64,000 nucleotides of DNA from Sulfurimonas sp. (GTDB lineage Bacteria; Campylobacterota; Campylobacteria; Campylobacterales; Sulfurimonadaceae): assembly GCA_028044295.1 (NCBI GenBank), contig JAOFSE010000009.1:1-64000 (forward strand). Direction: 5' to 3'. Shown here one piece after another: positions 44,530-53,935 of the stretch; position 1 is the stretch's first letter, and every line of letters starts with the position of its first letter. Below the pieces are notes generated by a model. The model did not search any database and had not been told where the DNA came from. It was given only the letters and a program-made list of their open reading frames with translations. A program made the translations under genes and the position numbers.

Positions 44530-45348
44530 ATGGACATCTCTAAATATATGGATATCGTAACTCTCTACGTAAGTGAATACAGTATAAAAATTGTTGTTGC
44601 GCTTCTTATATTCTTCATTGGTAAAATCATTATCAACAAGATAACAGCTTTAGCTAAACATATGATGATTAAATCAAAAATCGACACTACTCTTGTTGAG
44701 TTTTCAGAGTCGCTTATCTACTTCATATTACTACTTGTTCTTGTATTAGTAACTTTAAGTACATTAGGTATAGACACAACTTCTTTCATAGCTATCTTTG
44801 GTGCAGCTGGTCTAGCTATAGGTTTAGCACTTCAGGGTTCACTAGCAAATGTTGGTGCTGCAGTTCTTATAATAATATTTCGTCCATTTAAAGTTGGCGA
44901 CTTTGTAAGTGCTGGTGGTGCAACTGGTACAGTTGAGGATGTTAACCTTTTTTCAACAATAATCGCACCACTTGACAACCGTACAATCATTGTTCCCAAT
45001 GCCTCTATAGTTGGTGGAAATATTGTAAACTATTCTCAAAAACCAGAAAGACGTGTTGACCATGTATTTGGCATAGGCTACGATGATGACCTTAAACTTG
45101 CTAAAGATACTCTAATGCAAATTATGAAAGATGATGAAAGAGTTTTAGCTGAACCAGCACCATTTGTTGGAGTAGGTGAACTAGGCGATAGCAGTGTAAA
45201 CTTTACATTTCGTGCATGGGTTAAAAGTGATGATTTTTGGGATGTACATTTTGATATGTTAGAAAAAGTAAAATTAACATTTGATGAAAAAGGAATCTCT
45301 ATTCCATATCCACAAATGGATATTCATACTAATAAAATAGAACAATAG
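44530..45348 (+). CDS. small-conductance mechanosensitive channel (MscS family)
   Basis: A 272-residue membrane protein with three TM helices, the third (IAIFGAAGLAIGLALQGSLANVGAAVLIII) forming the Gly/Ala-packed pore helix of MscS. The beta domain FRPFKVGDFVSAGGATGTVEDVNLFSTII follows. It opens under membrane tension to release osmolytes during hypo-osmotic shock. The start is ATG at 44530 with AAAAGG six bases upstream, rather than an in-frame ATG at 44512. It ends 12 bases before the DUF481 gene. Confidence 0.95.
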   Translation: MDISKYMDIVTLYVSEYSIKIVVALLIFFIGKIIINKITALAKHMMIKSKIDTTLVEFSESLIYFILLLVLVLVTLSTLGIDTTSFIAIFGAAGLAIGLALQGSLANVGAAVLIIIFRPFKVGDFVSAGGATGTVEDVNLFSTIIAPLDNRTIIVPNASIVGGNIVNYSQKPERRVDHVFGIGYDDDLKLAKDTLMQIMKDDERVLAEPAPFVGVGELGDSSVNFTFRAWVKSDDFWDVHFDMLEKVKLTFDEKGISIPYPQMDIHTNKIEQ

Positions 45349-45360
45349 CGGAGAGTAATA

Positions 45361-46254
45361 TTGCGTAAAATAATACTAGCTCTTTTAGTAACAAGTTCAA
45401 TTGTAATGGCCGCTGATGAGGCCCAAATAAAACAAAATATATCGGACGTTAAAGCTCAAATAGCGGCACTTAACAAAAACTTAGCCTTACTAGAAGCTCA
45501 ACTTCCAGTGGCCAAAAAAGTTGAAACTAAAAAAGACAATTCATTTATAACTCATACAGAGTTAGGGTACATTGCAACTTCTGGTAATACAAATACAGAT
45601 ACATTCAACATTGATGCAAAAGCAAAAAAGAAGTGGAACAAACATTCTCTTGAAATAGCTTTACTCATGCAATACGGTACAGAAAATGATGTTGAAAATA
45701 AAAATAGAATTTTGACAGAATTATCATATGGTTATGAACTATCAGAGAAGTTTACTTTTGACTATCTATTTGGTTACAAGATAGATAAGTTCTCAGGTTA
45801 TGAATCACAAATGTATACAGGTCCTGGTATGAAATACAAGGCTATAAAAAGTGATACACAAAACCTTAGCTTAGAAGGAAGTATTCTTTACTCAATGGAT
45901 ATCACAGAAGACACTTATCATGATGGAAGTGGAAACCCTGTTTCATACCCATACCCTGCAGGTGCAATAAGTAATAATGACGGAAGCACAAAAAGCTATG
46001 GCGCATATAGAGCTAAAGTTATCTACGACTGGCAACTACTTAAAAACTTGAAGTTTGGTCAAGAGCTAAGCTATAGATCCGAGTTTTCAGATGCAGAAAA
46101 CTATTTTGCTTATTCAAAAAGTTCATTATCTAGTAAATTATCAGATATATTTTCCGCTGGTATAAGCTATCAAGCAGACTACATTAACCAACCAGCAGAT
46201 GGTAAAACATCTACTGATAAAACTTTTACATTTAATCTAATTGTAGATTACTAG
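45361..46254 (+). CDS. DUF481-type outer-membrane beta-barrel protein
   Basis: A 297-residue protein starting with TTG (GGAGAG upstream). A signal peptide of about 18 residues is followed by a coiled-coil segment (about 20-50, IKQNISDVKAQIAALNKNLALLEAQLP) and a barrel domain with the DUF481 pattern TELGYIATSGNTNTDTFNIDAK. Such coiled-coil-plus-barrel proteins may trimerise or bind the cell wall. It is co-directional with the mscS-type gene. The last 23 bases overlap the convergent MFS gene. Function unknown. Confidence 0.85.
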   Translation: MRKIILALLVTSSIVMAADEAQIKQNISDVKAQIAALNKNLALLEAQLPVAKKVETKKDNSFITHTELGYIATSGNTNTDTFNIDAKAKKKWNKHSLEIALLMQYGTENDVENKNRILTELSYGYELSEKFTFDYLFGYKIDKFSGYESQMYTGPGMKYKAIKSDTQNLSLEGSILYSMDITEDTYHDGSGNPVSYPYPAGAISNNDGSTKSYGAYRAKVIYDWQLLKNLKFGQELSYRSEFSDAENYFAYSKSSLSSKLSDIFSAGISYQADYINQPADGKTSTDKTFTFNLIVDY

Positions 46255-47353
46255 CAGTTTTAGTATGTTTAGACCATAGGTTTAAACATATAAAAGCTAA
46301 AAAAGCCAAAGCAGTAGCAGATAAAAATAGATACTTTGGATATAACTCATAAACATATCCAGCTATAAGCGCTCCTAAAAATGCCCCAAATCCATAAGTT
46401 ATTCCAGAGAAAAACTGTTGAGCTAATGATTTATGTTTATATAAATGAAACAGGTAACTTATAGCTGCTGAATGAAATAGAGCAAAACTAAGTGCATGAA
46501 GTGTCTGTGAGAAAAACAAAATTACTAAGTTTTGTGGGAACATAAATAGTAAAAACCATCTAAATGCTGTCACAAAAGTAGTGAGCTGTAAAATATACAG
46601 AAGGTTATTTCTCAAAAATCTACCTTGATAGTAAAGCATAAATACTTCAACTACTACACCAAAACTCCACAGGTAAATAGTCATATCTAAACTAATTCCA
46701 TAGTCAGTCTCATAGATAGTAAAAAAGTTATAAAAAGAACCAAAACTTACTTGCATAAGAGTCAGTCCTGCCCACAGTTTCCAATCTTTTAGTAAATCTA
46801 TATCATTATCTACATGTAGGGTTTTTTCTAGTATATTTTTAGCCTTTGATGCTATAAGCGAAGCGGTTAAAGCCGTTACAAAACTAAGAGTTAGAAGATA
46901 TAAAAGTGCAACATCACCTGAGCTAAGATACTTTACTAACACAAGTGCAACTAGTATAAAACCTACTGAACCCCAAAGCCTAATCTTTCCATACTCTTCT
47001 TTACCAAGATAGTTTAAAGAGATAAGTTCTATATATGGAAGCGTTAAACTAAGACCGATTCCAAGACCAATATTTGAGAAAAGAAGCATGTAAAAATCAT
47101 GAAGGGAAAAGTAAAATGCCAAGGAACTTAAAAACATGATAAGTAAGGCAATTCTAAATATGCCGATTGTTAGTTTAAGACCCTTAATAAAGGCAAATGG
47201 AACTAAAAATCTAACAAGTGGTCCAGCGGCAAATATAATACCAATCTCACTAGCAGCATAACCACTCATAGCTAAAACTTTTGGTAAAAATATGATGTAT
47301 ACACCAATAATAGAAAAGTAAAAAAAATAAAATATTGCTAAGAGAAAAGACAT
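46232..47353 (-). CDS. MFS transporter (PPP/YcaD-like group)
   Basis: A 373-residue transporter with about twelve TM helices. The opening LLAIFYFFYFSIIGVYIIFLP and the later GKIRLWGSVGFILVALVLVKYL resemble the 3-phenylpropionate/sugar MFS group. The substrate is unknown. The start is ATG at 47353: TATACT (47359-47364 on the minus strand) ends 5 bases before it, and an in-frame TTG two codons upstream overlaps that -10 box. It converges with the DUF481 gene. Confidence 0.85.
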   Translation of the reverse strand: MSFLLAIFYFFYFSIIGVYIIFLPKVLAMSGYAASEIGIIFAAGPLVRFLVPFAFIKGLKLTIGIFRIALLIMFLSSLAFYFSLHDFYMLLFSNIGLGIGLSLTLPYIELISLNYLGKEEYGKIRLWGSVGFILVALVLVKYLSSGDVALLYLLTLSFVTALTASLIASKAKNILEKTLHVDNDIDLLKDWKLWAGLTLMQVSFGSFYNFFTIYETDYGISLDMTIYLWSFGVVVEVFMLYYQGRFLRNNLLYILQLTTFVTAFRWFLLFMFPQNLVILFFSQTLHALSFALFHSAAISYLFHLYKHKSLAQQFFSGITYGFGAFLGALIAGYVYELYPKYLFLSATALAFLAFICLNLWSKHTKTASNLQLD

Positions 47354-47358
47354 TCGCA

Positions 47359-47364
47359 AGTATA
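47359..47364 (-). promoter_or_regulatory. -10 box immediately upstream of the MFS gene (leaderless)
   Basis: TATACT on the minus strand, 5 bases (TGCGA) before the ATG at 47353. This supports ATG over the upstream TTG as the start. Confidence 0.45.
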
Positions 47365-47442
47365 ACAGAATATAAGTATGATGTATGGTATAATCCCGCT
47401 ATTAAATCTTTTTACAATCTTAAACAATTCAGGAGATGCATA

Positions 47443-47928
47443 ATGTTAAAACTAATGCAAGATAATGATTTTATTGTATCTAAAACAGACCCCAAAGGTC
47501 GTATAACATACTGTAATAAAATTTTTATGGATATGGCTGGATATACAGAAGAAGAACTTCTTGGTCATCCTCATAATATAATTAGACATCCAGACATGCC
47601 AAAAGCTGTATTTAAATACCTTTGGGAGACTATTTCTAAAAAGCAAGAGGTATTTGCCTTTGTTATCAATCAAACAAAGAACGGGGATGCTTACTGGGTA
47701 TACGCTAATGTTACAGCCTCATTTGATTCAAACGGCAACATTATTGGTTACTATTCAGTTAGAAGAAAACCAAACGAAAAAGCACTTGAGACTATCATAC
47801 CACTCTATAAAAAAATGCTTGACGTTGAAAAAAATGATGGAGTTGCTGCTTCATTTAAAGTCTTAACTGACATATTAGAAAAAGAAGGGATTGGATATGA
47901 TGAACTTATTATCTCTATTCAAGGGTAA
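47443..47928 (+). CDS. Aer/CetB-like PAS sensor protein
   Basis: A 161-residue cytoplasmic protein. Its PAS domain (about 5-115) has the Aer type pattern: [55 protein letters not shown]...[16 protein letters not shown], which in Aer/CetB binds FAD. It lacks a membrane segment and output. Its 3' end overlaps the next chemoreceptor gene by 32 bases, so the two probably form a two-part redox/energy-taxis sensor like CetA/CetB of Campylobacter. The start is ATG 47443 with AGGAG seven bases upstream; the longer frame (from 47335) lacks a ribosome site. Confidence 0.85.
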   Translation: MLKLMQDNDFIVSKTDPKGRITYCNKIFMDMAGYTEEELLGHPHNIIRHPDMPKAVFKYLWETISKKQEVFAFVINQTKNGDAYWVYANVTASFDSNGNIIGYYSVRRKPNEKALETIIPLYKKMLDVEKNDGVAASFKVLTDILEKEGIGYDELIISIQG

Positions 47929-49198
47929 ACAAAAAAGAAAAGTAGCGACTAGACTTCATAATGATATGAAGAGAGTGCTAAAAAATGCTGCTGCTGGAAA
48001 ACTAGAAGATCGTATAACACACATTCCAGATGACAATTCTCTTGATTCTGAGTTTGCATGGAATATAAATGATGTACTAGATCAGCTAGAAGCCTTTGTT
48101 CGTGACACTCAGACTACAGTAGAGAGTGCTTCACATGGTAAAACATATAGAAAAACTTACTCATCTGGTTTACATGGTATTTTTGCTACCACAGCAGAAT
48201 CGTTAAGTGAAGCGATAAGTTCTATAGTTGGTGGATATGAAGCAAAAATAAAAGGTGAACTAGCTAAAGACCTAGCAACTGTAGGTGCGGCTACAAACTC
48301 TGGTCTTGTATTAATACAGTCAGATATACAGTCATCTCAGGAAAGCTCATACGAGATAGTAAATTCAGCTCAAGAAACAGCAGAGAAATCATCAAAAAGC
48401 TTAGATAATGTTGTAGAAATGGGAAATAGGTTAAATGAACTAGTTGACCTAATAGGTACGTCTCATGAAGGTATTATATCTCTAGAGCAAAGATCACAAG
48501 AGATATCAGAAGTACTAAACCTCATTAAAGATATAGCAGACCAAACAAACTTACTAGCATTAAATGCTGCTATAGAAGCAGCTCGTGCCGGTGAGCATGG
48601 TCGTGGATTTGCTGTTGTTGCAGATGAAGTAAGAAAACTAGCAGAGAGAACGCAAAAAGCTACAAGTGAAATTGAGATGAATATATCTACGCTGCAACAA
48701 GATGCGAATGATATGAGAACTAATTCTGATAATATTTCTGAGATAGCACAAAGCTCAAATGAGCTTGTACATGAATTTGAAAACACTTTTACAGAGCTAA
48801 ATACCATAGCTTCAAACTCATCAAAAGCAGCTATAACTATACAAAACCACCTTTTTACTACACTAGTAAAAGTAGACCATATTATCTTTAAAACTAATGC
48901 TTATTCAGCTATTTTAGATCAAAATAAAGATGCAAAATATGTTGATCATAAAAACTGTCGTATGGGTAAATGGTATACAGGAGAAGGGGCTGAAAGGTTT
49001 GCTAATAATCAATCATTTAAAGCTCTTGATATACCACACTCAAAAGTTCATAATGCTGTTAAGAAAAACTTTGTATATATCCAAGAAAACTCGGTTCTAA
49101 AATATGAGAACCCTCAACATATTGTTAAAAACTTTAAAGAGATGGAAGTAGCTTCTGGTGAATTATTTGTTCTCTTAGATACAATGATTAAAGAATAG
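47897..49198 (+). CDS. soluble methyl-accepting chemotaxis protein with CZB domain
   Basis: A 433-residue chemoreceptor without TM helices. The signalling hairpin ([42 protein letters not shown]) is canonical. The C-terminal 100 residues are a CZB zinc-binding domain ([36 protein letters not shown]), known to sense zinc or hypochlorite. The N-terminal part has a HAMP-like helical segment. The start is ATG at 47897 with AAGAAGGG upstream. It follows the PAS sensor with a 32-base overlap. Confidence 0.92.
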   Translation: MMNLLSLFKGKQKRKVATRLHNDMKRVLKNAAAGKLEDRITHIPDDNSLDSEFAWNINDVLDQLEAFVRDTQTTVESASHGKTYRKTYSSGLHGIFATTAESLSEAISSIVGGYEAKIKGELAKDLATVGAATNSGLVLIQSDIQSSQESSYEIVNSAQETAEKSSKSLDNVVEMGNRLNELVDLIGTSHEGIISLEQRSQEISEVLNLIKDIADQTNLLALNAAIEAARAGEHGRGFAVVADEVRKLAERTQKATSEIEMNISTLQQDANDMRTNSDNISEIAQSSNELVHEFENTFTELNTIASNSSKAAITIQNHLFTTLVKVDHIIFKTNAYSAILDQNKDAKYVDHKNCRMGKWYTGEGAERFANNQSFKALDIPHSKVHNAVKKNFVYIQENSVLKYENPQHIVKNFKEMEVASGELFVLLDTMIKE

Positions 49199-49276
49199 TA
49201 AGGTACTATAATACAAAATCTCAATTATATTTATACTCCTTTTTTTATACTTGGGGATTAAACTATAAATTTTTAT

Positions 49277-49310
49277 ATCATCAGAGTTTCCCCTTTTTTG
49301 CTTTGATGAT
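49277..49310. promoter_or_regulatory. inverted repeat upstream of the radical SAM gene
   Basis: Ten-base arms ATCATCAGAG and CTTTGATGAT (one G:T pair) separated by 14 bases, ending 18 bases before the ATG at 49329. A transcript hairpin or a dyad operator is possible; no T-run follows on the plus strand. Confidence 0.4.
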
Positions 49311-49328
49311 TATGTTAAACTTCCACTT

Positions 49329-50831
49329 ATGAACAAAATTATTCTGACAACCCTAAATGCAAGATTTACCCATACCTCCATAGCACTTAGATATCTTTAC
49401 GCAAATATGAATGAACTACAAGTTGACACACAAATACTAGAGTTCACTATAAATGACTCCCTTCAAAGCGTAGCAGAAAAATTACTTATAGACAATCCAT
49501 CTATTATAGGTATAGGTGTATATATATGGAATGCACTAGAAGTCTCTCAGCTTATACATATTTTAAAAAAAGTATCTCCTCAAACTACCATAGTTTTAGG
49601 TGGTCCAGAAGTCACGTACGAGCCGTTTCGTATAAATTTAGATGAGGCTGACTTTATTATTCAAGGTGAAGGAGATACTGCATTTTATGAACTATGTAGT
49701 GATATCTTCAACAATAGACCTCTAAATGATAGAATCATCAAAATGACTCTTCCGAAGTTAAAAGAGCTAAAACTTCCTTATATGTACTATTCTGATGATG
49801 ATATACAAAACAGATATATTTATGTCGAAGCATCTCGTGGTTGTCCTTTTGAATGTGAATTTTGTCTCTCATCTATGGATGAAAAAGTACGTGCTTTTAA
49901 ACTTGATGAGCTCATAGAAGAGTTTGAAATACTTTGGAAAAGAGGTGCTAGGAACTTTAAATTCATAGATAGAACATTTAACTTAAACATGAGAACTGCA
50001 AATAGGCTTTTAGACTTTTTCTTAAGTAAAGATGAGCAATATTTTGCCCATTTTGAAGTTATACCTGATCATTTTCCAGATTCTATCAAAGAAAAAATAA
50101 AGAAGTTTCCCCATGGAGCACTTCAACTTGAGATTGGTATTCAAACATTAAATCCTGAGGTAGCTAAAAATATATCAAGGGTAATGAATCATCAAAAGAT
50201 GCAAGATAATATAAACTTTTTAGAAAATGAAACAGAAGCTCATATACATCTAGATTTAATAGTTGGTTTACCAGGTGAGTCTTTAGATAGTTTCGGAAAA
50301 AACTTAGATGAACTAGTTCGTTTAAGTTCATGCGAAATACAGATAGGTATACTAAAAAAACTCTCTGGTACATATATAGGTCGACACGATAAAGATTTTG
50401 GTATGGTTTACAGTGATACACCTCCTTATGATATTTTAAAAAATAGTGAAATAAGTTTTAATGATATACAGATTATGAAACGATTTGCAAGATTTTGGGA
50501 CCTCATATATAATAGTGGCAATTTTAAAGAGAGTGTTAAATTAATTTGGGAAGAAGAAAGCGTATATAAAAACTTTTATGATTTTAGTTTATGGATATAC
50601 ACCCAAACAGACTCTACCTGGAAGATATCCCTTCAACGTCTAGGTGAACTCTTATTTACATACCTAAAAGACATTAAAGAATTAGCTCCAAGCGATATAG
50701 CACAAAAGATGCTAAACGACATGATGAAAATAAAGGGAAGAGCAGTACCAAGCTACTTAAAACCATATGCTGATGGTTTACAAAATGATAAAAAGATAGG
50801 GACATCAGGCTTCAATAAAAGACAGCAATAA
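49329..50831 (+). CDS. B12-binding radical SAM protein (DUF4080 type)
   Basis: A 500-residue enzyme. A cobalamin-binding domain (about 1-130, with GIGVYIWNALEVSQ and LGGPEVTYEP) precedes the radical SAM core, whose cluster motif is CPFECEFC (CxxxCxxC, in SRGCPFECEFCLSS). A C-terminal region (about 360-500) matches DUF4080. Such enzymes methylate or rearrange unreactive carbons using SAM and B12; the substrate here is unknown. The cobalamin need fits the CobT-family and TonB receptor genes in the window. Confidence 0.88.
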   Translation: MNKIILTTLNARFTHTSIALRYLYANMNELQVDTQILEFTINDSLQSVAEKLLIDNPSIIGIGVYIWNALEVSQLIHILKKVSPQTTIVLGGPEVTYEPFRINLDEADFIIQGEGDTAFYELCSDIFNNRPLNDRIIKMTLPKLKELKLPYMYYSDDDIQNRYIYVEASRGCPFECEFCLSSMDEKVRAFKLDELIEEFEILWKRGARNFKFIDRTFNLNMRTANRLLDFFLSKDEQYFAHFEVIPDHFPDSIKEKIKKFPHGALQLEIGIQTLNPEVAKNISRVMNHQKMQDNINFLENETEAHIHLDLIVGLPGESLDSFGKNLDELVRLSSCEIQIGILKKLSGTYIGRHDKDFGMVYSDTPPYDILKNSEISFNDIQIMKRFARFWDLIYNSGNFKESVKLIWEEESVYKNFYDFSLWIYTQTDSTWKISLQRLGELLFTYLKDIKELAPSDIAQKMLNDMMKIKGRAVPSYLKPYADGLQNDKKIGTSGFNKRQQ

Positions 50832-50848
50832 ACTCAGAATAATTTCGA

Positions 50849-50854
50849 TATAAT
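50849..50854 (+). promoter_or_regulatory. -10 box immediately upstream of lapG (leaderless)
   Basis: TATAAT, 5 bases (CTACC) before the ATG at 50860, with no ribosome site between. Confidence 0.55.
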
Positions 50855-50859
50855 CTACC

Positions 50860-51477
50860 ATGCTTAAATCAATGGTTGTTTTTGTATTATCACTATTACT
50901 TATAAATTCTGTCTTTGCTCTTGAACCTTATGTAGAGAAATCTCTACTTAAAAAGATTGAAGTAAAGTACAAAGTCTTTGCAAAAAAGAGATTCTTTTAT
51001 CTGCAACAGACACTTGATGAAGTAAAAGATGAAAGTGATTTAGAGAAGTTAAAAGCAGTAAATAATTTTTTTAATGATGTTAGATATACATCGGACAAAA
51101 AGCTGTATAACAAAAAAGATTACTGGGCTACTCCATGGGAGTTTTTAGGTAAAGATGCTGGTGATTGTGAAGATTATGTTATCAGTAAATATTTTGCACT
51201 AAAATATTTAGGAATAGATGTAAAAAAACTATTTTTCACCTATGTACGCTCTACAAAATTTAAGCAACCACACATGGTTTTGACATACTTTAAAACTCCA
51301 AGAAGTGAGCCTCTCATTTTAGATAATAATAACCGTAGAATTTTTCCAGCATCAGCGAGAAAAGATTTAACACCTATCTATAACTTTAATGGCGAGATAC
51401 TTCAAAAGGGTAAAAAGAAAAAATCTCATAAAAAATGGGATCAACTAAAATTAAATATGAAAAGGAAGAAAATATGA
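50860..51477 (+). CDS. lapG: LapG-like periplasmic cysteine protease
   Basis: A 205-residue transglutaminase-like cysteine peptidase. The signal peptide (MLKSMVVFVLSLLLINSVFA) is followed by the fold with catalytic Cys about 103 in GDCEDYV, His about 138 in PHMVLTY and Asp about 155 in ILDNNN; these are the LapG triad. LapG cuts the retention module of large surface adhesins to release biofilm cells. The gene overlaps the LapD-like receptor gene (ATGA) that controls it by c-di-GMP. The C-terminal tail is Lys-rich. Confidence 0.93.
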   Translation: MLKSMVVFVLSLLLINSVFALEPYVEKSLLKKIEVKYKVFAKKRFFYLQQTLDEVKDESDLEKLKAVNNFFNDVRYTSDKKLYNKKDYWATPWEFLGKDAGDCEDYVISKYFALKYLGIDVKKLFFTYVRSTKFKQPHMVLTYFKTPRSEPLILDNNNRRIFPASARKDLTPIYNFNGEILQKGKKKKSHKKWDQLKLNMKRKKI

Positions 51478-53396
51478 CACTTTTTAAACAGATAGCAATG
51501 ATGCTCTCAGTGTTTTTAGTCATAATTTTGACAACCGTTTTAACACTAAACTTTCAAAGCGCAAATCAATCTGTACAAGATAGGCTATATGAAGATGCAA
51601 AAAACACAGCAAGTTCACTCTCTCTTTCACTTGGCTCTGCAAATGGAGACATCTCTATGATGTCAACAATGATTAATGCAAACTTTGATAGTGGAAACTA
51701 TAGGGACATTACACTTGTTGATGTAGACAACCACACTCTTTACAAAAGAAAACATGAAAGTGAAATACTTGATATCCCAGCTTGGTTCTTAAATATCGTT
51801 AGCATAAAAGCGCCTGTTGCATCAGCTAATGTTTCTGCTGGATGGAGTCAAGTTGGTATCTTACATGTACAGAGTGATACCATTTATGCTTATAAACAGT
51901 TATATACTATACTTAAGGGCCTACTGATATCTTTTACAATTATTACAATAATTAGTTTGAGTATACTTCACCTTATTCTTCATGCTCTTTTAAGACCTCT
52001 TCAAGAGGTACAAAAACAAGCTGCAGCTGTAATACAAAACGAGTTTATAATTCAAGATAAACTTCCATACACTAAAGAGTTTAAAGATGTTGTTCTTGGC
52101 ATGAATAATATGGTCTCAAAAGTCAAAGCTATGTTTGACAAAGGAAGTGCTGAACTCAAGACTCTCAAAGAACTTGAGTACATAGATAGCGTTACAAATC
52201 TTAAAAATCGTAAATACCTTGTAGATAGACTACCAGAGTACTTAAAAGTAGATGCCCATTCAAAAGGTGGGATTAGTATACTAGTTGCACTAAGTGGGAT
52301 GATAGAGGCCAATGAAAAATTAGGTCGTCGTGATGTAGACAAACTTTTTTTAGATATATCTAAAATATTCAAGGATAATGCGAAAAATTTTAAGAACTCA
52401 ATTGTTGCAAGAATGAACGGTACAGAATTTTCACTTTTACTTCCTGATTGTTCTCCTGATACTTCAATGAAAATTGTAAATAGTATTTACGCATCGGCGA
52501 CAAAGATAATTGACGAAGCTGGACTTAACAAAGAAGAAACTTTTCTATCAATAGGATTGTATAACTACAATCACAAAGACACTATAGCTCAGTTATTTTC
52601 ACATACCGATAATGCTCTTGCTCAAGCAAAGTTCAATAGCAACAATATACACCTTGAAGAAGCCAAAAATGCTACTGAAGTTATGGGGAAAGATGCTTGG
52701 AAACTAATTATTAAACAAGCTATAGCTAAAGATAGATTTCGTTTTGTGTCTTGGCCAGTTCTAGATACTGAATCTAAAAAACTAGATCACCATGTACTAA
52801 GTATAAACCTTAATCTAGATAAAAGTACATCGTATAGCTACGCCCAGTTTATGGCACCTGCAATACAGTCAAATCTTAGTAATGAGATATATAAAAATGT
52901 TGTAAACATGCTATTTAAAACTCCAGATATGGTTCTAAGTGCTTTAACATATTCTCTAAGACTACCTGAACAGTATCTTGAAATGGATGAAACATATGAA
53001 GAAATTAGTAACCTACTTAGAGCAAGTGCGTCTAGACTACCATTCAAGATCATTATAGAACTTCCAGATAAAATGTTGAGGCATGATGCAAAATATACGA
53101 AGCTATATATAGAATTATTTCAAACCTATAATATTAAAATTGGTATCTATGAATTCATTGGGGAGAGTGATGACTATCAGTATCTCCAAGATGTTAGACC
53201 AGTCTATATCAAAGGAGAAAGTTCTTACTTCCTAACTCAGAGTGACCAATCTTTATCTGCTCTAAGACTTATAACAGATGCAGTAGATATTAATCTAATA
53301 GCTGTAGGTGTTATGGAGTTAGAAACTGTTGATAAACTAAAAGAAAAAGATATAAAAGTAATACAAGGAAAAGCTACAGAGCTTATAGAGCTTTAA
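51474..53396 (+). CDS. lapD: LapD-like c-di-GMP receptor (degenerate GGDEF-EAL)
   Basis: A 640-residue inner-membrane protein: TM1 (about 7-27), a periplasmic LapD/MoxY-type output domain (about 30-150), TM2, HAMP (about 175-230), GGDEF (about 245-405) and EAL (about 415-640). Both catalytic motifs are lost (RMNGTEF for GGDEF; the EAL Glu region reads RFVSWPVLD), which is characteristic of LapD-type receptors that hold LapG when c-di-GMP is high. It is coupled to lapG by an ATGA overlap and AGGAAG site. No LapA adhesin is in the window. Confidence 0.9.
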   Translation: MTLFKQIAMMLSVFLVIILTTVLTLNFQSANQSVQDRLYEDAKNTASSLSLSLGSANGDISMMSTMINANFDSGNYRDITLVDVDNHTLYKRKHESEILDIPAWFLNIVSIKAPVASANVSAGWSQVGILHVQSDTIYAYKQLYTILKGLLISFTIITIISLSILHLILHALLRPLQEVQKQAAAVIQNEFIIQDKLPYTKEFKDVVLGMNNMVSKVKAMFDKGSAELKTLKELEYIDSVTNLKNRKYLVDRLPEYLKVDAHSKGGISILVALSGMIEANEKLGRRDVDKLFLDISKIFKDNAKNFKNSIVARMNGTEFSLLLPDCSPDTSMKIVNSIYASATKIIDEAGLNKEETFLSIGLYNYNHKDTIAQLFSHTDNALAQAKFNSNNIHLEEAKNATEVMGKDAWKLIIKQAIAKDRFRFVSWPVLDTESKKLDHHVLSINLNLDKSTSYSYAQFMAPAIQSNLSNEIYKNVVNMLFKTPDMVLSALTYSLRLPEQYLEMDETYEEISNLLRASASRLPFKIIIELPDKMLRHDAKYTKLYIELFQTYNIKIGIYEFIGESDDYQYLQDVRPVYIKGESSYFLTQSDQSLSALRLITDAVDINLIAVGVMELETVDKLKEKDIKVIQGKATELIEL

Positions 53397-53845
53397 ACTC
53401 TTCTAGAGGTTAGACCTTTTGTCATAGCCTCATTGATATCCTCTTTATACTCTGGATTTAACCTAGATAAAGAGCTGTCAAAATTTATTATCATATCTTT
53501 ATCTGCATTAGGATGTCTACAGATTCTAAAAAGAACTTCTTCATATATGTCGAAATCTGGATGAGCCCTAATACCTAACTTTGTGTGAACCGTACCATGG
53601 TACTTTATAATCAACTCAAGAGCAGTTCTCAGTTCTTCTGTAATTGATCCCTTATTTTTTATAACATCTCTCAAAGATTCCATATCTGTATCCATTGTAA
53701 TTACAGGTTCTTTTTCAATGATTTCGACAGCCTCTACTTCATCTTGAAAATCATCTTTGTTTGGTGTAATGAATAAGAAAAAAATCAGAAGGGCTAAAAT
53801 ACCTACCAGACCCATAATTGATTGAATAATAAGTTCTATTTCCAT
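53393..53845 (-). CDS. small membrane protein, unknown
   Basis: A 150-residue protein with one N-terminal TM helix (about 3-26, IIQSIMGLVGILALLIFFLFI) and a cytoplasmic domain (about 45-150, containing LRTALELIIKYHGTVHTKLGIRAHPDFDIYEEVLFRICRHP). The start is ATG at 53845; upstream in-frame GTG/TTG are possible. The gene converges with the LapD-like gene by a 4-base overlap and is divergent from the Cache receptor. The function is unknown. Confidence 0.65.
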   Translation of the reverse strand: MEIELIIQSIMGLVGILALLIFFLFITPNKDDFQDEVEAVEIIEKEPVITMDTDMESLRDVIKNKGSITEELRTALELIIKYHGTVHTKLGIRAHPDFDIYEEVLFRICRHPNADKDMIINFDSSLSRLNPEYKEDINEAMTKGLTSRRV

Positions 53846-53935
53846 ATACCTCACCAAATTTTTTATATAATTATACCACTATATTATAAAGAAAAATATG
53901 CTATAGTAATATCAAGTAAATATAAGGATAATTAA

